DNA of 64,000 nt from Prescottella defluvii (GTDB lineage: Bacteria > Actinomycetota > Actinomycetes > Mycobacteriales > Mycobacteriaceae): positions 5,537,872 through 5,601,871 of the forward strand of contig CP121458.1 in the NCBI GenBank assembly GCA_029690005.1, given 5' to 3'. The translations under genes were made by a program, and so were the position numbers. The notes beneath the pieces were generated by a model that saw nothing but the letters and a program-made list of their open reading frames with translations, did no database searches and was not told the DNA's origin. Numbering within the stretch: the first letter of the stretch is position 1; every line of letters starts with the position of its first letter. Below are positions 55,589 to 64,000 of the stretch, piece by piece.

Positions 55589-57280
55589 ATGAGCAAGCAG
55601 GAATACGACATCGTCGTCGTCGGTAGCGGTGCTGCCGGTATGACGGCCGCCCTGACCGCCGCACACCAGGGCCTGAGCGTGGTCGTCGTCGAGAAGGCAG
55701 CCCACTACGGCGGCTCGTCCGCGCGGTCGGGCGGAGGTGTCTGGATCCCGAACAACGAGGTACTCCAGCGTGACGGCGTCACCGACACCACCGACGCGGC
55801 CCGCACCTATCTGCACAGCATCATCGGCGACGTCGTCGCCCCCGAGAAGATCGACACCTACATCGATCGCGGCCCGGAGATGCTCTCGTTCGTGCTGAAG
55901 AACAGTGCGCTCGAACTGCAGTGGGTGCCGAACTACTCGGACTACTACCCGGAGGCGCCCGGTGGACGTCTCGGCGGACGCTCCGTCGAGCCGACCCCGT
56001 TCGACGGCAACCGTCTCGGCGACGACCGCAAGAACCTCGAGCCGGACTACGTGAAGGCCCCCAAGAACTTCGTCATCACGCAGGCCGACTACCGCTGGCT
56101 GAACCTGCTGATGCGCAACCGTCGTGGCCCGCTGCGCGCGATGAAGGTCGGCATGCGCTTCCTGGCCGCGAAGGCACGCGGCAAGGATCTGCTCGTGCGC
56201 GGCCAGGCCCTGATGGCCGGCCTGCGGATCGGCCTGCGCGATGCCGGAGTCCCCATCCTGCTGAACACCCCGCTCACCGATCTCTACACCGAGGGTGACG
56301 TCGTGCGCGGCGTGAAGGTGCTCGTCGACGGCGAGGAGCAGATCATCCACGCCCGCCACGGTGTCGTCCTGGGCTCGGGAGGCTTCGAGCACAACGACGA
56401 GATGCGCAAGAAGTACCAGCGCGCACCGATCGGCACGGAGTGGACTGTGGGCGCCAAGGCCAACACCGGCGAAGGAATCGTCGCCGGTCAGAAGCTCGGC
56501 GCGGCAGTCGACTTCATGGACGACGCGTGGTGGGGTCCGTCGATCCCGCTCACCGGTGGACCGTGGTTCGCGCTGTCCGAGCGCACGCTGCCGGGCTGCA
56601 TCATGGTCAACACCCGTGGCAAGCGATTCGGCAACGAGGCCGCCCCGTACGTCGAGGCCGTCCACACGATGTACGGCGGCGAGTACGGCCAGGGCGAGGG
56701 TCCGGGCGAGAACATCCCCACGTGGATGATCCTCGACCAGCGCTACCGCAACCGGTACACCTTCGCCGGCATCACCCCGCGCTCGCCGTTCCCGGGCCGC
56801 TGGCTCAAGGCGGGAATCATCGTCAAGGCCGGCACGATCGCCGAGCTCGCCGAGAAGACCGGGCTGCCGGTCGACGCCCTCACCGAGACGGTGGTGCGGT
56901 TCAACGGCTTCGCCCGCAACGGCAAGGACGAGGACTTCGGTCGCGGCGACAGCGGATACGACCACTACTACGGCGATCCGCGCCTGAAGAACCCGAGCCT
57001 CGCCGAGATCACCAAGGCGCCGTTCTACGCGATCAAGATGGTCCCGGGCGACCTCGGCACCAAGGGCGGCATCGTCACCGACGTCGACGGCCGCGCGCTC
57101 CGCGAGGACGGCTCCGTGATCGCCGGGCTCTACGCCGCGGGTAACTGCAGCTCCCCGGTCATGGGACACACCTACGCCGGCCCCGGCGCGACGATCGGTC
57201 CCGCGATGACGTTCGCGTACCTAGCCGTGCTCGACATCGCCGACCGCGCCCGTGCCGCTGCGGAATCCGTGACGAACTGA
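55589..57280 (+). CDS. kstD: KstD, 3-ketosteroid delta1-dehydrogenase
   Basis: A 563-aa flavoprotein of the succinate-dehydrogenase/fumarate-reductase type, intact. The FAD dinucleotide motif is DIVVVGSGAAGMTAALTAA; YSDYYPEAPGGRLGGRS holds one active-site tyrosine region, and HTYAGPGATIGPAMTFAYLA the C-terminal tyrosine/glycine pair. It introduces the 1,2 double bond into ring A of 3-ketosteroids, required with KshA for ring B cleavage. ATG 55589 is chosen from homology (MSKQEYDIVVVG). No Shine-Dalgarno is visible, so the mRNA may be leaderless. The MaoC-like gene follows at 14 nt. Confidence 0.95.
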   Translation: MSKQEYDIVVVGSGAAGMTAALTAAHQGLSVVVVEKAAHYGGSSARSGGGVWIPNNEVLQRDGVTDTTDAARTYLHSIIGDVVAPEKIDTYIDRGPEMLSFVLKNSALELQWVPNYSDYYPEAPGGRLGGRSVEPTPFDGNRLGDDRKNLEPDYVKAPKNFVITQADYRWLNLLMRNRRGPLRAMKVGMRFLAAKARGKDLLVRGQALMAGLRIGLRDAGVPILLNTPLTDLYTEGDVVRGVKVLVDGEEQIIHARHGVVLGSGGFEHNDEMRKKYQRAPIGTEWTVGAKANTGEGIVAGQKLGAAVDFMDDAWWGPSIPLTGGPWFALSERTLPGCIMVNTRGKRFGNEAAPYVEAVHTMYGGEYGQGEGPGENIPTWMILDQRYRNRYTFAGITPRSPFPGRWLKAGIIVKAGTIAELAEKTGLPVDALTETVVRFNGFARNGKDEDFGRGDSGYDHYYGDPRLKNPSLAEITKAPFYAIKMVPGDLGTKGGIVTDVDGRALREDGSVIAGLYAAGNCSSPVMGHTYAGPGATIGPAMTFAYLAVLDIADRARAAAESVTN

Positions 57281-57294
57281 CAGGAGATACACCA

Positions 57295-58154
57295 GTGCCC
57301 ATCGATCCGTCGATCGCGATCGGAGCCGAGCTCCCCGCCCAGGAGTTCTCCTGGACCCCTTCCGACGTGCAGCTCTACCACCTCGGCATCGGGGCGGGGT
57401 CCCGCCCGCTCGATCCGCGCGAGCTGCGTTACCTCGACGACTCCAAGCCACAGGTGCTGCCGACGTTCGCGACGGTTGTGGCGAACATCCACGCGACCGA
57501 GGCGCCGCGCGTGTCGTTCCCGGGCGTCGAGATCGACCTGGCCAAGGTCGTCCACGGCAGCCAGGAAGTCACCGTGCACCAGCCGATTCCGGCCAGCGGA
57601 TCCGCACGGACCACCACCCGAATCGTGGAGGTGTGGGACAAGGGCAAGGCCGCGGTGATCGTGCAGGAGTCCTCGACGGTGGCGCTCGACGGATCCCCGC
57701 TGTGGACGGCGCGGTCGTCGATCTTCGCGCGTGGCGAGGGCGGGTTCGGCGGCGAACGCGGGCCGTCGGAGTCCGTCGCGCTCCCCGACCGTCAGCCCGA
57801 CGCGGAGGTGCTCTCACCCGTCCTCCCGCAGCAGGCGCTCCTCTACCGCATGTGCGGAGATCGCAATCCTCTCCATTCGGATCCCGAATTCGCCTCCGCG
57901 GCGGGCTTCCCTGCGCCTATCCTTCATGGGCTGTGCACATACGGAATCGTGTGCAAAGCGGCGACCGACACCGTCCTCGACGGTGATGCCGATCGGGTCA
58001 AGGGATTTCGGCCCGATTCGCCGGTGTGGTATATCCCGGCGAGACGCTCCGGACTCGGATCTGGCGCGAGGGCGACCGACTGCTGCTCTCGGCAACGGTT
58101 CCCGAGCGCGACGACTCGCCCGCCCTGGCGGACGTCGTGCTCACCGTCGCGTAG
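57295..58154 (+). CDS. MaoC-like (hot-dog fold) 2-enoyl-CoA hydratase (Rv3538-like), frameshifted
   Basis: Reconstructed at 286 aa, a double hot-dog MFE-2-type hydratase. The N-terminal hot dog contains FSWTPSDVQLYHLGIGAGSR; the C-terminal one has the hydratase-2 motif YRMCGDRNPLHSDPEFASAA with GFPAPILHGLCTYGI. A missing base at about 58003-58007 breaks the frame; restored, it reads RFAGVVYPGETLRTRIWREG and stops at 58154. It hydrates an enoyl-CoA in side-chain beta-oxidation. It follows kstD as Rv3538 follows Rv3537. Confidence 0.88.
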
Positions 58155-58178
58155 CTGACGCCCAGTCGAATAGCTGTA

Positions 58179-58212
58179 CCGGTCGGGTCGACGTGCTCGT
58201 CGACCCGACCGG
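58179..58212 (+). terminator. Hairpin terminator of the kstD operon
   Basis: A perfect 15-bp stem (58179-58193 with 58198-58212) and 4-nt loop, 24 nt after the hydratase stop. Confidence 0.85.
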
Positions 58213-58261
58213 ACATAACTGCACCCGTTTCTGTTTCCCCTCGACACCTTGGAGTACACGA

Positions 58262-60111
58262 ATGACGTCTATCGACGAGCCCCGGCTGTCGCGGCGAGGA
58301 TTCCTCGCTGCGGGCGCCGGCGCACTGGCGGCCGGAGCAGTGGTCGGCGGATGGACCCCTGCGTTCGCAGTCCCGCCGGATCCTCCGGCTCCCTCGGTTC
58401 GCTCGGTTCGCTCGGTTCCTCGGGACCGGCTGCACCGCTCCCCACGCCGCCGAACTTCCCGTCGGACATCTCACTCTTCCAGCAGGCGTACCAGAACTGG
58501 TCCAAGGAGATCATGCTGGACGCGACCTGGGTGTGCTCGCCGAAGACGCCGGAAGACGTCGTGCGCCTGGTCAACTGGGCGCACGAGAACGATTACAAGA
58601 TCCGTCCCCGCGGCGCGATGCACGGCTGGACTCCGCTGACGGTTGTCAAGGGCTCGAACGTCGAGAAGGTGATCCTCGCCGACACCATGACGCACCTGAA
58701 CAGCGTCAGCGTGAACGCAGGCGGCTCGCCGGCCACCGTCACCGCGGGTGCCGGCGCCACGCTCGACGCGATCGTCACCGAGCTGCAGAAGTTCAACCTG
58801 GGCTGGGCCAACCTGCCGGCTCCGGGTGTGCTGTCGATCGGCGGCGCGCTCGCCGTCAACGCGCACGGTGCAGCGCTGCCTGCCGATGGTGAGGCGACGT
58901 TGCCCGGCGCGACCTTCGGCTCGCTGAGCAACCTCGTCACCGAGCTCACCGCGGTGGTGTGGGACGGCAGCAAGTACGCGCTGAAGACCTACCAGCGCAA
59001 CGACGCCGGCATCCTGCCGATGCTCACCAACCTGGGTCGCTGCTTCCTGACCTCGGTCACGATGCAGGCCGCCCCCAACGTGCGCATGCGGTGCGAGAGC
59101 TACACCGACATCCCGTGGCAGGAGCTGTTCGCGGCGAAGGGCACCTCGGGCCGGACGTTCGAGAAGTACGTCGCCGAGTCCGGTCGCGCAGAGGCGATCT
59201 GGTACCCCTTCACCGACAAGCCCTGGATGAAGGTTTGGTCGGTCACGCCGGACAAGCCGGAGGGGAACGGCAGCTCCGGCTCGGCCGGCTCGCTGGGTTC
59301 GCTGGGCTCGCTCGCGGGTAAGCCGGCGCAGTCGCGTGAGGTCACCGGCCCGTACAACTACGTGTTCTCCGACAACCTGCCGGAGTCGATCACCGACATG
59401 ATCGGCGGGATGATTTCCGGGAACCCGGCGATCGCACAGCAGTTCGGCCCGGCAATGTACGAGATCACCAAGGCCGGCCTGGCAGCTACCAATACGAGTG
59501 ACATCTGGGGCTGGTCGAAGGACGTCCAGTTCTACATCAAGGCGACCACGCTGCGCCTCACCGAGGGCGGCGGCGCCGTCGTTACCAGCCGTGCCAACAT
59601 CGCGACCGTGATCCACGACTTCACTCAGTGGTTCAACAGCCGCATCGAGTACTACCGCGCCAAGGGGCAGTACCCGCTGAACGGCCCGGTCGAGATCCGC
59701 TGCTGCGGCCTGGATCAGCCGTCGGACGTCAAGGTTCCGTCGGCCGGCTCGCCGACCATCGCGGCTACCCGTCCGCGTCCCGATCACCCCGACTGGGACG
59801 TCGCCATCTGGCTGAACGTTCTCGGCGTTCCGGGCACCCCCGGCATGTTCGAGTTCTACCAGGAGATGGAGCAGTGGATGCGCTCGCACTACAACAACAA
59901 CGCCGCCACGTTCCGTCCCGAGTGGTCGAAGGGCTGGGCGTTCGGTCCCAACCCGTACACCGACGCCGACATCATCACGAACAAGATGCCCGCCACCTAC
60001 CGTGAGGGCGTTCCCACGTCAGACAACTGGGACACCGCACGGGCGCGGTACAACCAGCTCGACCCGCACCACATCTACTCGAACACGTTCATGGAGCAGC
60101 TGCTCCCGTAA
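58262..60111 (+). CDS. choB: Type II cholesterol oxidase (covalent FAD, VAO family), Tat-exported, frameshifted
   Basis: Reconstructed at 616 aa. A twin-arginine signal (RLSRRGFLAAGAGALAAGAV) is followed by a low-complexity GSLGSLGSLGSSG linker. The FAD domain has IRPRGAMHGWTPLTVVKGSN with the histidine that binds FAD covalently in the Brevibacterium sterolicum enzyme, and LPAPGVLSIGGALAVNAHGA. VEIRCCGLDQPSDVKVPSAG and GMFEFYQEMEQWMRSHYNNN also match that enzyme closely. It oxidises cholesterol to cholest-4-en-3-one outside the cell. A missing G at about 58374 breaks the frame; restored, it reads AVPAGSSGSLGSLGSLG. A second GSLGSLGS stretch lies near residue 343. Confidence 0.9.
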
Positions 60112-60131
60112 CCCGAGCCGATCCACGCATC

Positions 60132-60176
60132 GACGCCGGTGGCGCCGCGCCCAAAACGCGCAGCGCCACCGGCGTC
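60132..60176 (+). terminator. Hairpin terminator of the cholesterol oxidase gene
   Basis: A 14-bp stem (60132-60145 with 60163-60176), 20 nt after the stop codon. Confidence 0.75.
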
Positions 60177-60253
60177 GTCGTGTCCACGCACGACTCGCCG
60201 TGGGCGTACCGTCGAAAGTGATCGGCGACAGACGCGAACGAGGGAGTGCTGTC

Positions 60254-60658
60254 ATGACATCGAGCAATCCGGACCCGGTTCCTCCCCAGTCTCCTTCCGG
60301 CCCGACGGAACCCGCTCCGCCTCCTCCCCCTCCGCCGCCACCAGCCGCCCCGCAGCAGGCGCCGGGCCCGCCCTCGAGCAACGCCGGATGGGCGGTCGCC
60401 GCACTGGTCGCGTTCTGGCCGCTCGCCTTCGCCGCATTCAGCAACGCGTTCGAGGTGTATCCGCGGTGGGCACGCGGCGACTATGCCGGGGCCCAGTACG
60501 CATCCGATCGGGTTCGTAAGCTCGGCCAGCTGTCGCTGTGGATCTTCGGTGGAATCCTCGTGCTGATCGCGATCGCCTACATCGTGATGGCCGCGGTGTG
60601 GATCTCGCACGGCGGCTACGACGACAACTGGCACCGCCACGGACGAATGGACTGGTAA
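60254..60658 (+). CDS. CD225/dispanin-family small membrane protein
   Basis: A 134-aa protein, intact. A proline-rich tail (PPPPPPPPPAAPQQAPGPP) is followed by two hydrophobic segments, WAVAALVAFWPLAFAAFSNA and LWIFGGILVLIAIAYIVMAA. The intervening YPRWARGDYAGAQYASDRVR fits the CD225 domain. The family is widespread in actinobacteria; its role there is unknown. GAGGGAG lies 8 nt before the ATG. Confidence 0.75.
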   Translation: MTSSNPDPVPPQSPSGPTEPAPPPPPPPPPAAPQQAPGPPSSNAGWAVAALVAFWPLAFAAFSNAFEVYPRWARGDYAGAQYASDRVRKLGQLSLWIFGGILVLIAIAYIVMAAVWISHGGYDDNWHRHGRMDW

Positions 60659-60745
60659 CAGCTCGGAGCGTCCGCGAGTCCGAGTTTCACCGGCAGGCCG
60701 ACGGTCTCAGGATCGACTAGCCGAGACAGACTCGTGCGACGGCGC

Positions 60746-61264
60746 CTACGGCTCCTTGTTCAGTGTCAACGCGGCCAACGTCGCGGCGCCGGTACACGGA
60801 TCCGGATGAGCGCCGCCACCCCTGTACCCCAGCCACCAGCTCACAACGCCCGAATCGGTTTCGGCGGTGACACTGCACGCGGCCGGGTTGGCGGGCTCTC
60901 GGGCTGTGAAAGCTCTGGCACGCGCGACCTTGGTGGGCGCAACCGTGTAGCCCAACGCGGTGTCCGCTGACTGTTCGCGTTGCAGGGATCCGTCGACGAA
61001 CCAAGAGAAGACGGCGTCGGCACCACCGCCGTGGCCGTCGAGTCTCCACTGGCAGATCGCTCCCCGCGTCATCAGGTGCGCGCGGCCTTCGCCTGCGACG
61101 CTCGCGACCTCGGATTCGCCGGCGAGGCCACAGGGATAACTCGAGTTCGGTTCCGTCGATGTGGGATTGCCGGCGAGCGGCGTTTGGGTGCCGCTCGCGC
61201 CGCAACCGGCGATCAGGCACAGCAGCGTCACGGCAGCCGCAGTTGTCGCCGCTTTCGCTCTCAT
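60746..61264 (-). CDS. DUF3558 lipoprotein
   Basis: A 172-aa lipoprotein, intact: MRAKAATTAAAVTLLCLIAG then C20 in the lipobox (LIAGC). The mature part has the paired cysteines of DUF3558 (YPCGLAG, GAICQWRLDG, AACSVTAE and PCTGAAT). Mycobacterial homologues (LprB/LprC type) are surface lipoproteins of unknown function. The ATG overlaps the stop of the upstream DUF3558 gene (ATGA), so the pair is coupled. Confidence 0.78.
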   Translation of the reverse strand: MRAKAATTAAAVTLLCLIAGCGASGTQTPLAGNPTSTEPNSSYPCGLAGESEVASVAGEGRAHLMTRGAICQWRLDGHGGGADAVFSWFVDGSLQREQSADTALGYTVAPTKVARARAFTAREPANPAACSVTAETDSGVVSWWLGYRGGGAHPDPCTGAATLAALTLNKEP

Positions 61265-61860
61265 CGCCGGAGACCGCGGGTGATGCTCGACGACGTCAGT
61301 GCCCTCGCTGCGTCGCATGCGCTGATCTGAGTGCTGTCGCCGATACCGACCGTCCACGCCACGAGGTCGGGTTCGGCCCCTGCCGTGACCTCGCAGACCC
61401 TGCTGTCCGTGGAGTGCGCCTCGAATGCGGGAAGACCCTCGACGGTGATGTCGCTCAGCTCCAGGTGCGCGTCTGCAGCGGCCGACTTCTCGACTTCCAG
61501 GGGGCTTCCTCGGTACCACCACGTCTGTGCGTAGGTGGGCGTCTGGGCCGGCGGGCCTTCCCACCGACAGCCGATCGGGTTCTGCACCACCCTCGTCAGC
61601 GACGGCAAAGAGGTTGTCTGCGACACTTCGGCGTCGGTCACCGAGTTGCAATCTCCGAACTGGAACTCGCTGGCCATCGGGGTGCTCGTGGCCGCCGCAG
61701 AGTCTGGGTTCCCGCCGCCGTTCGAACATCCCGTGAGCAGGGACAGCAGTGCCAACACCGCAAAAGACGTCCCGATGCGGCCATCGCCACCCCGCCGGTG
61801 GACCTGACTGGGGCCGTACAGGTTGGCACGAACGGACGGCAAGATCGCTGCTCCGCGCAT
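61261..61860 (-). CDS. DUF3558 lipoprotein
   Basis: A 199-aa lipoprotein, intact. The signal peptide is long, with the core FAVLALLSLLTGC as lipobox near residue 45. Mature features are QFGDCNSVTDAEVSQ, NPIGCRWEGPP, VCEVTAG and ISACDAARALTSS, the DUF3558 cysteine pattern. The start ATG 61860 gives a long n-region; a later non-ATG start is possible. First gene of the two-lipoprotein operon and divergent from the FtsW/RodA gene. Confidence 0.72.
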   Translation of the reverse strand: MRGAAILPSVRANLYGPSQVHRRGGDGRIGTSFAVLALLSLLTGCSNGGGNPDSAAATSTPMASEFQFGDCNSVTDAEVSQTTSLPSLTRVVQNPIGCRWEGPPAQTPTYAQTWWYRGSPLEVEKSAAADAHLELSDITVEGLPAFEAHSTDSRVCEVTAGAEPDLVAWTVGIGDSTQISACDAARALTSSSITRGLRR

Positions 61861-61984
61861 GCACCGGATTCTATTCGCCGTTCCGGCGGGTCGCTGCACA
61901 CCAGTTCGCGCGATATCTGACAGGTCACCCGTCACGAACTCCGTTTCGCCCGAAACGATTCGGTCGCGGTGAGGGTGGCGGTGG

Positions 61985-61990
61985 CATACT
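61985..61990 (+). promoter_or_regulatory. Possible -10 element for a leaderless FtsW/RodA transcript
   Basis: CATACT lies 5 nt before the GTG at 61996, the spacing expected if transcription starts at the start codon. No ribosome site is visible. The -35 region is not convincing. Confidence 0.35.
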
Positions 61991-61995
61991 TTGAC

Positions 61996-63459
61996 GTGAG
62001 CAAAATGGCGAGTGAGAGCGATCGCCGGCGGAAGTCCGGTTCTGTCGTCCCGCTCAGCACAAGGCGTGAGTGGGTCGGCTTGTTGCTGCTCGTGGCGGCC
62101 TCTGGCGTGACGACGATCGCGTTGGTGCTGGTCGAGTCGAGCCAGCCGGGACCGATGACTGCCGGCCCGTTGAAGTACGGCGGGGCCTTCCTCTGCCTCT
62201 ACCTGACCGCATTCTTCGCAATGAGGTTTCTGGCGCCGTATGCCGATCCGGTCATCCTTCCGTGCGTGGCTCTGCTCAACGGCCTGGGCTTGGTACTGAT
62301 CCACCGGCTCGATCTCGCAGCTGCTGCCTCTGCCTCTCGTCAAGGACAGCCGATCCCTGCCGGCGTCGCCGGGAATCAGATGGTCTGGACCGCGGCCGGA
62401 GTGGCCCTGTTCGTCGCCGTGCTCGCACTCGTCCGCGATTACCGGGCTCTGTCCCGATACACGTACACCTTGGCTGTCGTGGGGTTGGCGTTGATCCTCG
62501 TTCCCGCCGTCCTTCCGGCCCGCTTCAGTGAGGTCAACGGTGGAAAGAACTGGATTCTGCTGTTCGGTTTCTCGATCCAACCGGGCGAGTTCGCCAAGGT
62601 GATCCTGCTGATCTCCTTCGCCTCCCTGCTGGTGGCCAAGCGCGACCTGTTCACTGTCGCGGGTCGGCACGTGCTGGGGCTCGACCTGCCCCGGGCCCGC
62701 GACCTGGGACCACTGGTACTGGTCTGGCTGGTCTCGATCCTCGTGCTCGTCTTCGAGAAGAACCTGGGGTTCTCACTGCTCGTCTTCGGCACGGTCCTGG
62801 CGATGCTCTACATCGCAACCCAGCGGATCAGCTGGGTGCTGATCGGCATCGCGTTCTTCGCCGTCGGCTGTTGGATCGCCTACAACCTGTTCGCTCATGT
62901 TCGCGTGCGGTTCGACACCTGGCGCGATCCGTTCGCGGACTACGCCGACACCGGATACCAACTTTCGCAGTCTCTGTTCGGCCTCGCGACGGGCGGACTC
63001 TTCGGCACTGGACTCGGCCAAGGCAGCCCACAGATGGTCCCCTTCGCCAACACCGACTTCATCATCTCCACCGTCGGTGAAGAACTCGGCCTCTTCGGGC
63101 TCGCGGCCGTGCTGTCGCTCTACCTCGTGATCGTCACAAGGGGCTTCCGCGCAGCCCTCACGGCGCGGGACTCGTTCGGCAAACTCCTCGCCGCCGGGTT
63201 GTCGTTCACGATCGCCTGGCAGATGTTCGTCGTCGTCGGCGGTGTCACCGCGCTCATCCCGCTGACCGGACTGACCTCGCCGTTCCTCTCCTACGGAGGA
63301 TCGTCGCTGCTGGCGAACTTCGTGCTGCTTGCCTTGCTGATCCGAATCTCCAGCGACTCTCGTCGCCCACCGCCATCGCGTGCGCCCGCGGACGGCGAGC
63401 CGATTGCAGACGCGCGTACCGAGGTTTCCCTCCGGCCACGTCGACATCCACGTCGCTAG
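61996..63459 (+). CDS. FtsW/RodA/SpoVE-family (SEDS) membrane protein
   Basis: A 487-aa polytopic protein with about 10-12 membrane segments, intact. SEDS marks are GGKNWILLFGFSIQPGEFAK, FEKNLGFSLLVFGTVLAMLY, the GTGLGQGSPQMVPFANTDFI loop with the following GEELG, and PLTGLTSPFLSYGGSSLLAN. SEDS proteins polymerise glycan strands of peptidoglycan with a class B PBP partner. Start uncertain: GTG 61996 is used, while ATG 62005 and an upstream GTG at 61969 are in frame. No PBP gene follows inside the window, since the next gene is convergent. Confidence 0.85.
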   Translation: MSKMASESDRRRKSGSVVPLSTRREWVGLLLLVAASGVTTIALVLVESSQPGPMTAGPLKYGGAFLCLYLTAFFAMRFLAPYADPVILPCVALLNGLGLVLIHRLDLAAAASASRQGQPIPAGVAGNQMVWTAAGVALFVAVLALVRDYRALSRYTYTLAVVGLALILVPAVLPARFSEVNGGKNWILLFGFSIQPGEFAKVILLISFASLLVAKRDLFTVAGRHVLGLDLPRARDLGPLVLVWLVSILVLVFEKNLGFSLLVFGTVLAMLYIATQRISWVLIGIAFFAVGCWIAYNLFAHVRVRFDTWRDPFADYADTGYQLSQSLFGLATGGLFGTGLGQGSPQMVPFANTDFIISTVGEELGLFGLAAVLSLYLVIVTRGFRAALTARDSFGKLLAAGLSFTIAWQMFVVVGGVTALIPLTGLTSPFLSYGGSSLLANFVLLALLIRISSDSRRPPPSRAPADGEPIADARTEVSLRPRRHPRR

Positions 63460-63480
63460 CCCACGTCCGCGCGATTGCCG

Positions 63481-64000
63481 TCAGACCACGAGTCCGCTGG
63501 GCCGTCGGCGGAGCGGCGACTGCTCCTGCACCGGCATCTGGTTGGGCGGAACGGGATAGGGGATTCCCGCGTTGAACGTCCCTACAGCGGCATTCACATT
63601 GCACTGGACAATTGCCGACTGCAGCCGCGATTGCGGATCGGTCATCGTCGGAACGACACTGCTAGGCGCCGAAGCGAAGTCGAATGCGGAGGTCATGTCG
63701 CCCACCGCTCCCCTGCGCCACGCGGTGAGGTTCGGCACCGGAACGCCGAAACGCGCCTCCAGCAGTCGCAGCTGCGAGGTGTGATCGAACGTGTCGGACG
63801 CGACCAGACCACCGCGGCTGTACGGCGAGATGATCAGCGACGGAACGCGGAAGCCCAGGCCGATCGGGCCCGGATTGCCGTCGGACGACTTCACGCCATC
63901 CAGCGGCACCGTCAGGAACTCTCCGGGTGTACCGGGAGGCGGGGTCGGGGGCGGCACATGGTCGAAGAAGCCGCCGTTCTCGTCGTAACTGATGATGAGA
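63481..64000 (-). CDS. Phosphoesterase-family phospholipase C, C-terminal part (continues past the window)
   Basis: About 173 residues of the C-terminal part are visible, from LIISYDENGGFFDHVPPP, the metal-site motif of PlcA-type phospholipases C and acid phosphatases, through GLGFRVPSLIISPYSRGGLV and the conserved DHTSQLRLLEARFGV. It ends PLRRRPSGLVV. These enzymes are usually Tat-exported and cleave phosphatidylcholine-like lipids. The N-terminus lies beyond position 64000. It is convergent with the FtsW/RodA gene, 21 nt apart. Confidence 0.85.
   Translation of the reverse strand, partial: LIISYDENGGFFDHVPPPTPPPGTPGEFLTVPLDGVKSSDGNPGPIGLGFRVPSLIISPYSRGGLVASDTFDHTSQLRLLEARFGVPVPNLTAWRRGAVGDMTSAFDFASAPSSVVPTMTDPQSRLQSAIVQCNVNAAVGTFNAGIPYPVPPNQMPVQEQSPLRRRPSGLVV

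Noticed and set aside
55404..55592. A 62-codon frame in the hsaG-kstD gap as a possible hsaE remnant
   Set aside because: No hydratase motif is present in any frame; it overlaps the KstR box and the kstD start.
55511..57169. A 552-codon minus-strand frame opposite kstD
   Set aside because: Antisense shadow of a highly GC-biased gene; no family features.

Overview
The window is GC-rich actinobacterial DNA carrying most of an aerobic sterol (cholesterol) degradation cluster. Gene content and order follow the Mycobacterium tuberculosis Rv3516-Rv3570 region in blocks. The extra genes (a second enoyl-CoA hydratase beside fadD3, a type II cholesterol oxidase, mycofactocin- and F420-type enzymes) and the AAC-nn-GTT KstR-type operators point to Rhodococcus/Prescottella or a close mycolic-acid relative. 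This is inferred from gene content; no rRNA is present to confirm it.

Layout. 1-9.8 kb: side-chain genes: the end of an echA19-like gene, an Rv3520c-like F420 enzyme, a twin DUF35 protein with ltp4 and ltp3, a second luciferase-like enzyme, an NTF2-like protein, divergent cyp125 and fadA5, a ddn-like gene and a GyrA-like/GNAT fusion. 9.8-15.2 kb: ring C/D genes (two SDRs diverging from echA20-ipdA-ipdB-ipdC) under a KstR2-type operator. 15.2-24.8 kb: a non-sterol insertion with a large LuxR ATPase regulator, a cassette of glycine-zipper secreted protein, membrane protein and degenerate ParA-like protein, a DUF2277 gene, a stand-alone CYP102-type P450, an alpha/beta-hydrolase-LuxR fusion and a methyltransferase. 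24.8-34.5 kb: fadA6, kstR2, ipdF and fadE30 diverging from fadD3-ech-fadE31-fadE32-fadE33. 34.5-47.8 kb: a second accessory block with a butyrolactone-receptor-like TetR, HAD, NTF2, aldo-keto reductase, cupin, flavodoxin, a VOC/SDR/SDR/AKR operon, an HSL esterase, an SDR/acetoacetate-decarboxylase pair behind a KstR-like box, and a Tat-exported ceramidase. 48.1-58.2 kb: ring A/B genes: hsaA-hsaD-hsaC-hsaB, divergent kshA with a cysteine-rich protein, hsaG-hsaF, divergent kstD and a MaoC-like hydratase. 58.2-64 kb: exported type II cholesterol oxidase, CD225 protein, two DUF3558 lipoproteins, an FtsW/RodA protein and part of a phospholipase C.

How it works together. Cholesterol oxidase can start 3-keto formation. 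Cyp125, the Ltp proteins and FadA5 shorten the side chain. KstD with KshA opens ring B, and HsaAB, HsaC and HsaD cleave ring A. HsaG and HsaF process the C5 product; hsaE, which normally precedes them, is not where expected. FadD3, FadE30-33, IpdF, EchA20, IpdAB, IpdC and FadA6 degrade the remaining C/D-ring propionate. KstR-type boxes precede the early genes and KstR2-type boxes the late genes.

Sequence quality. About 32 small indels, almost all single missing bases in short G or C runs, break otherwise perfectly conserved reading frames. They are best read as sequencing errors. Gene spans below are given for the reconstructed frames, and the break positions are stated.
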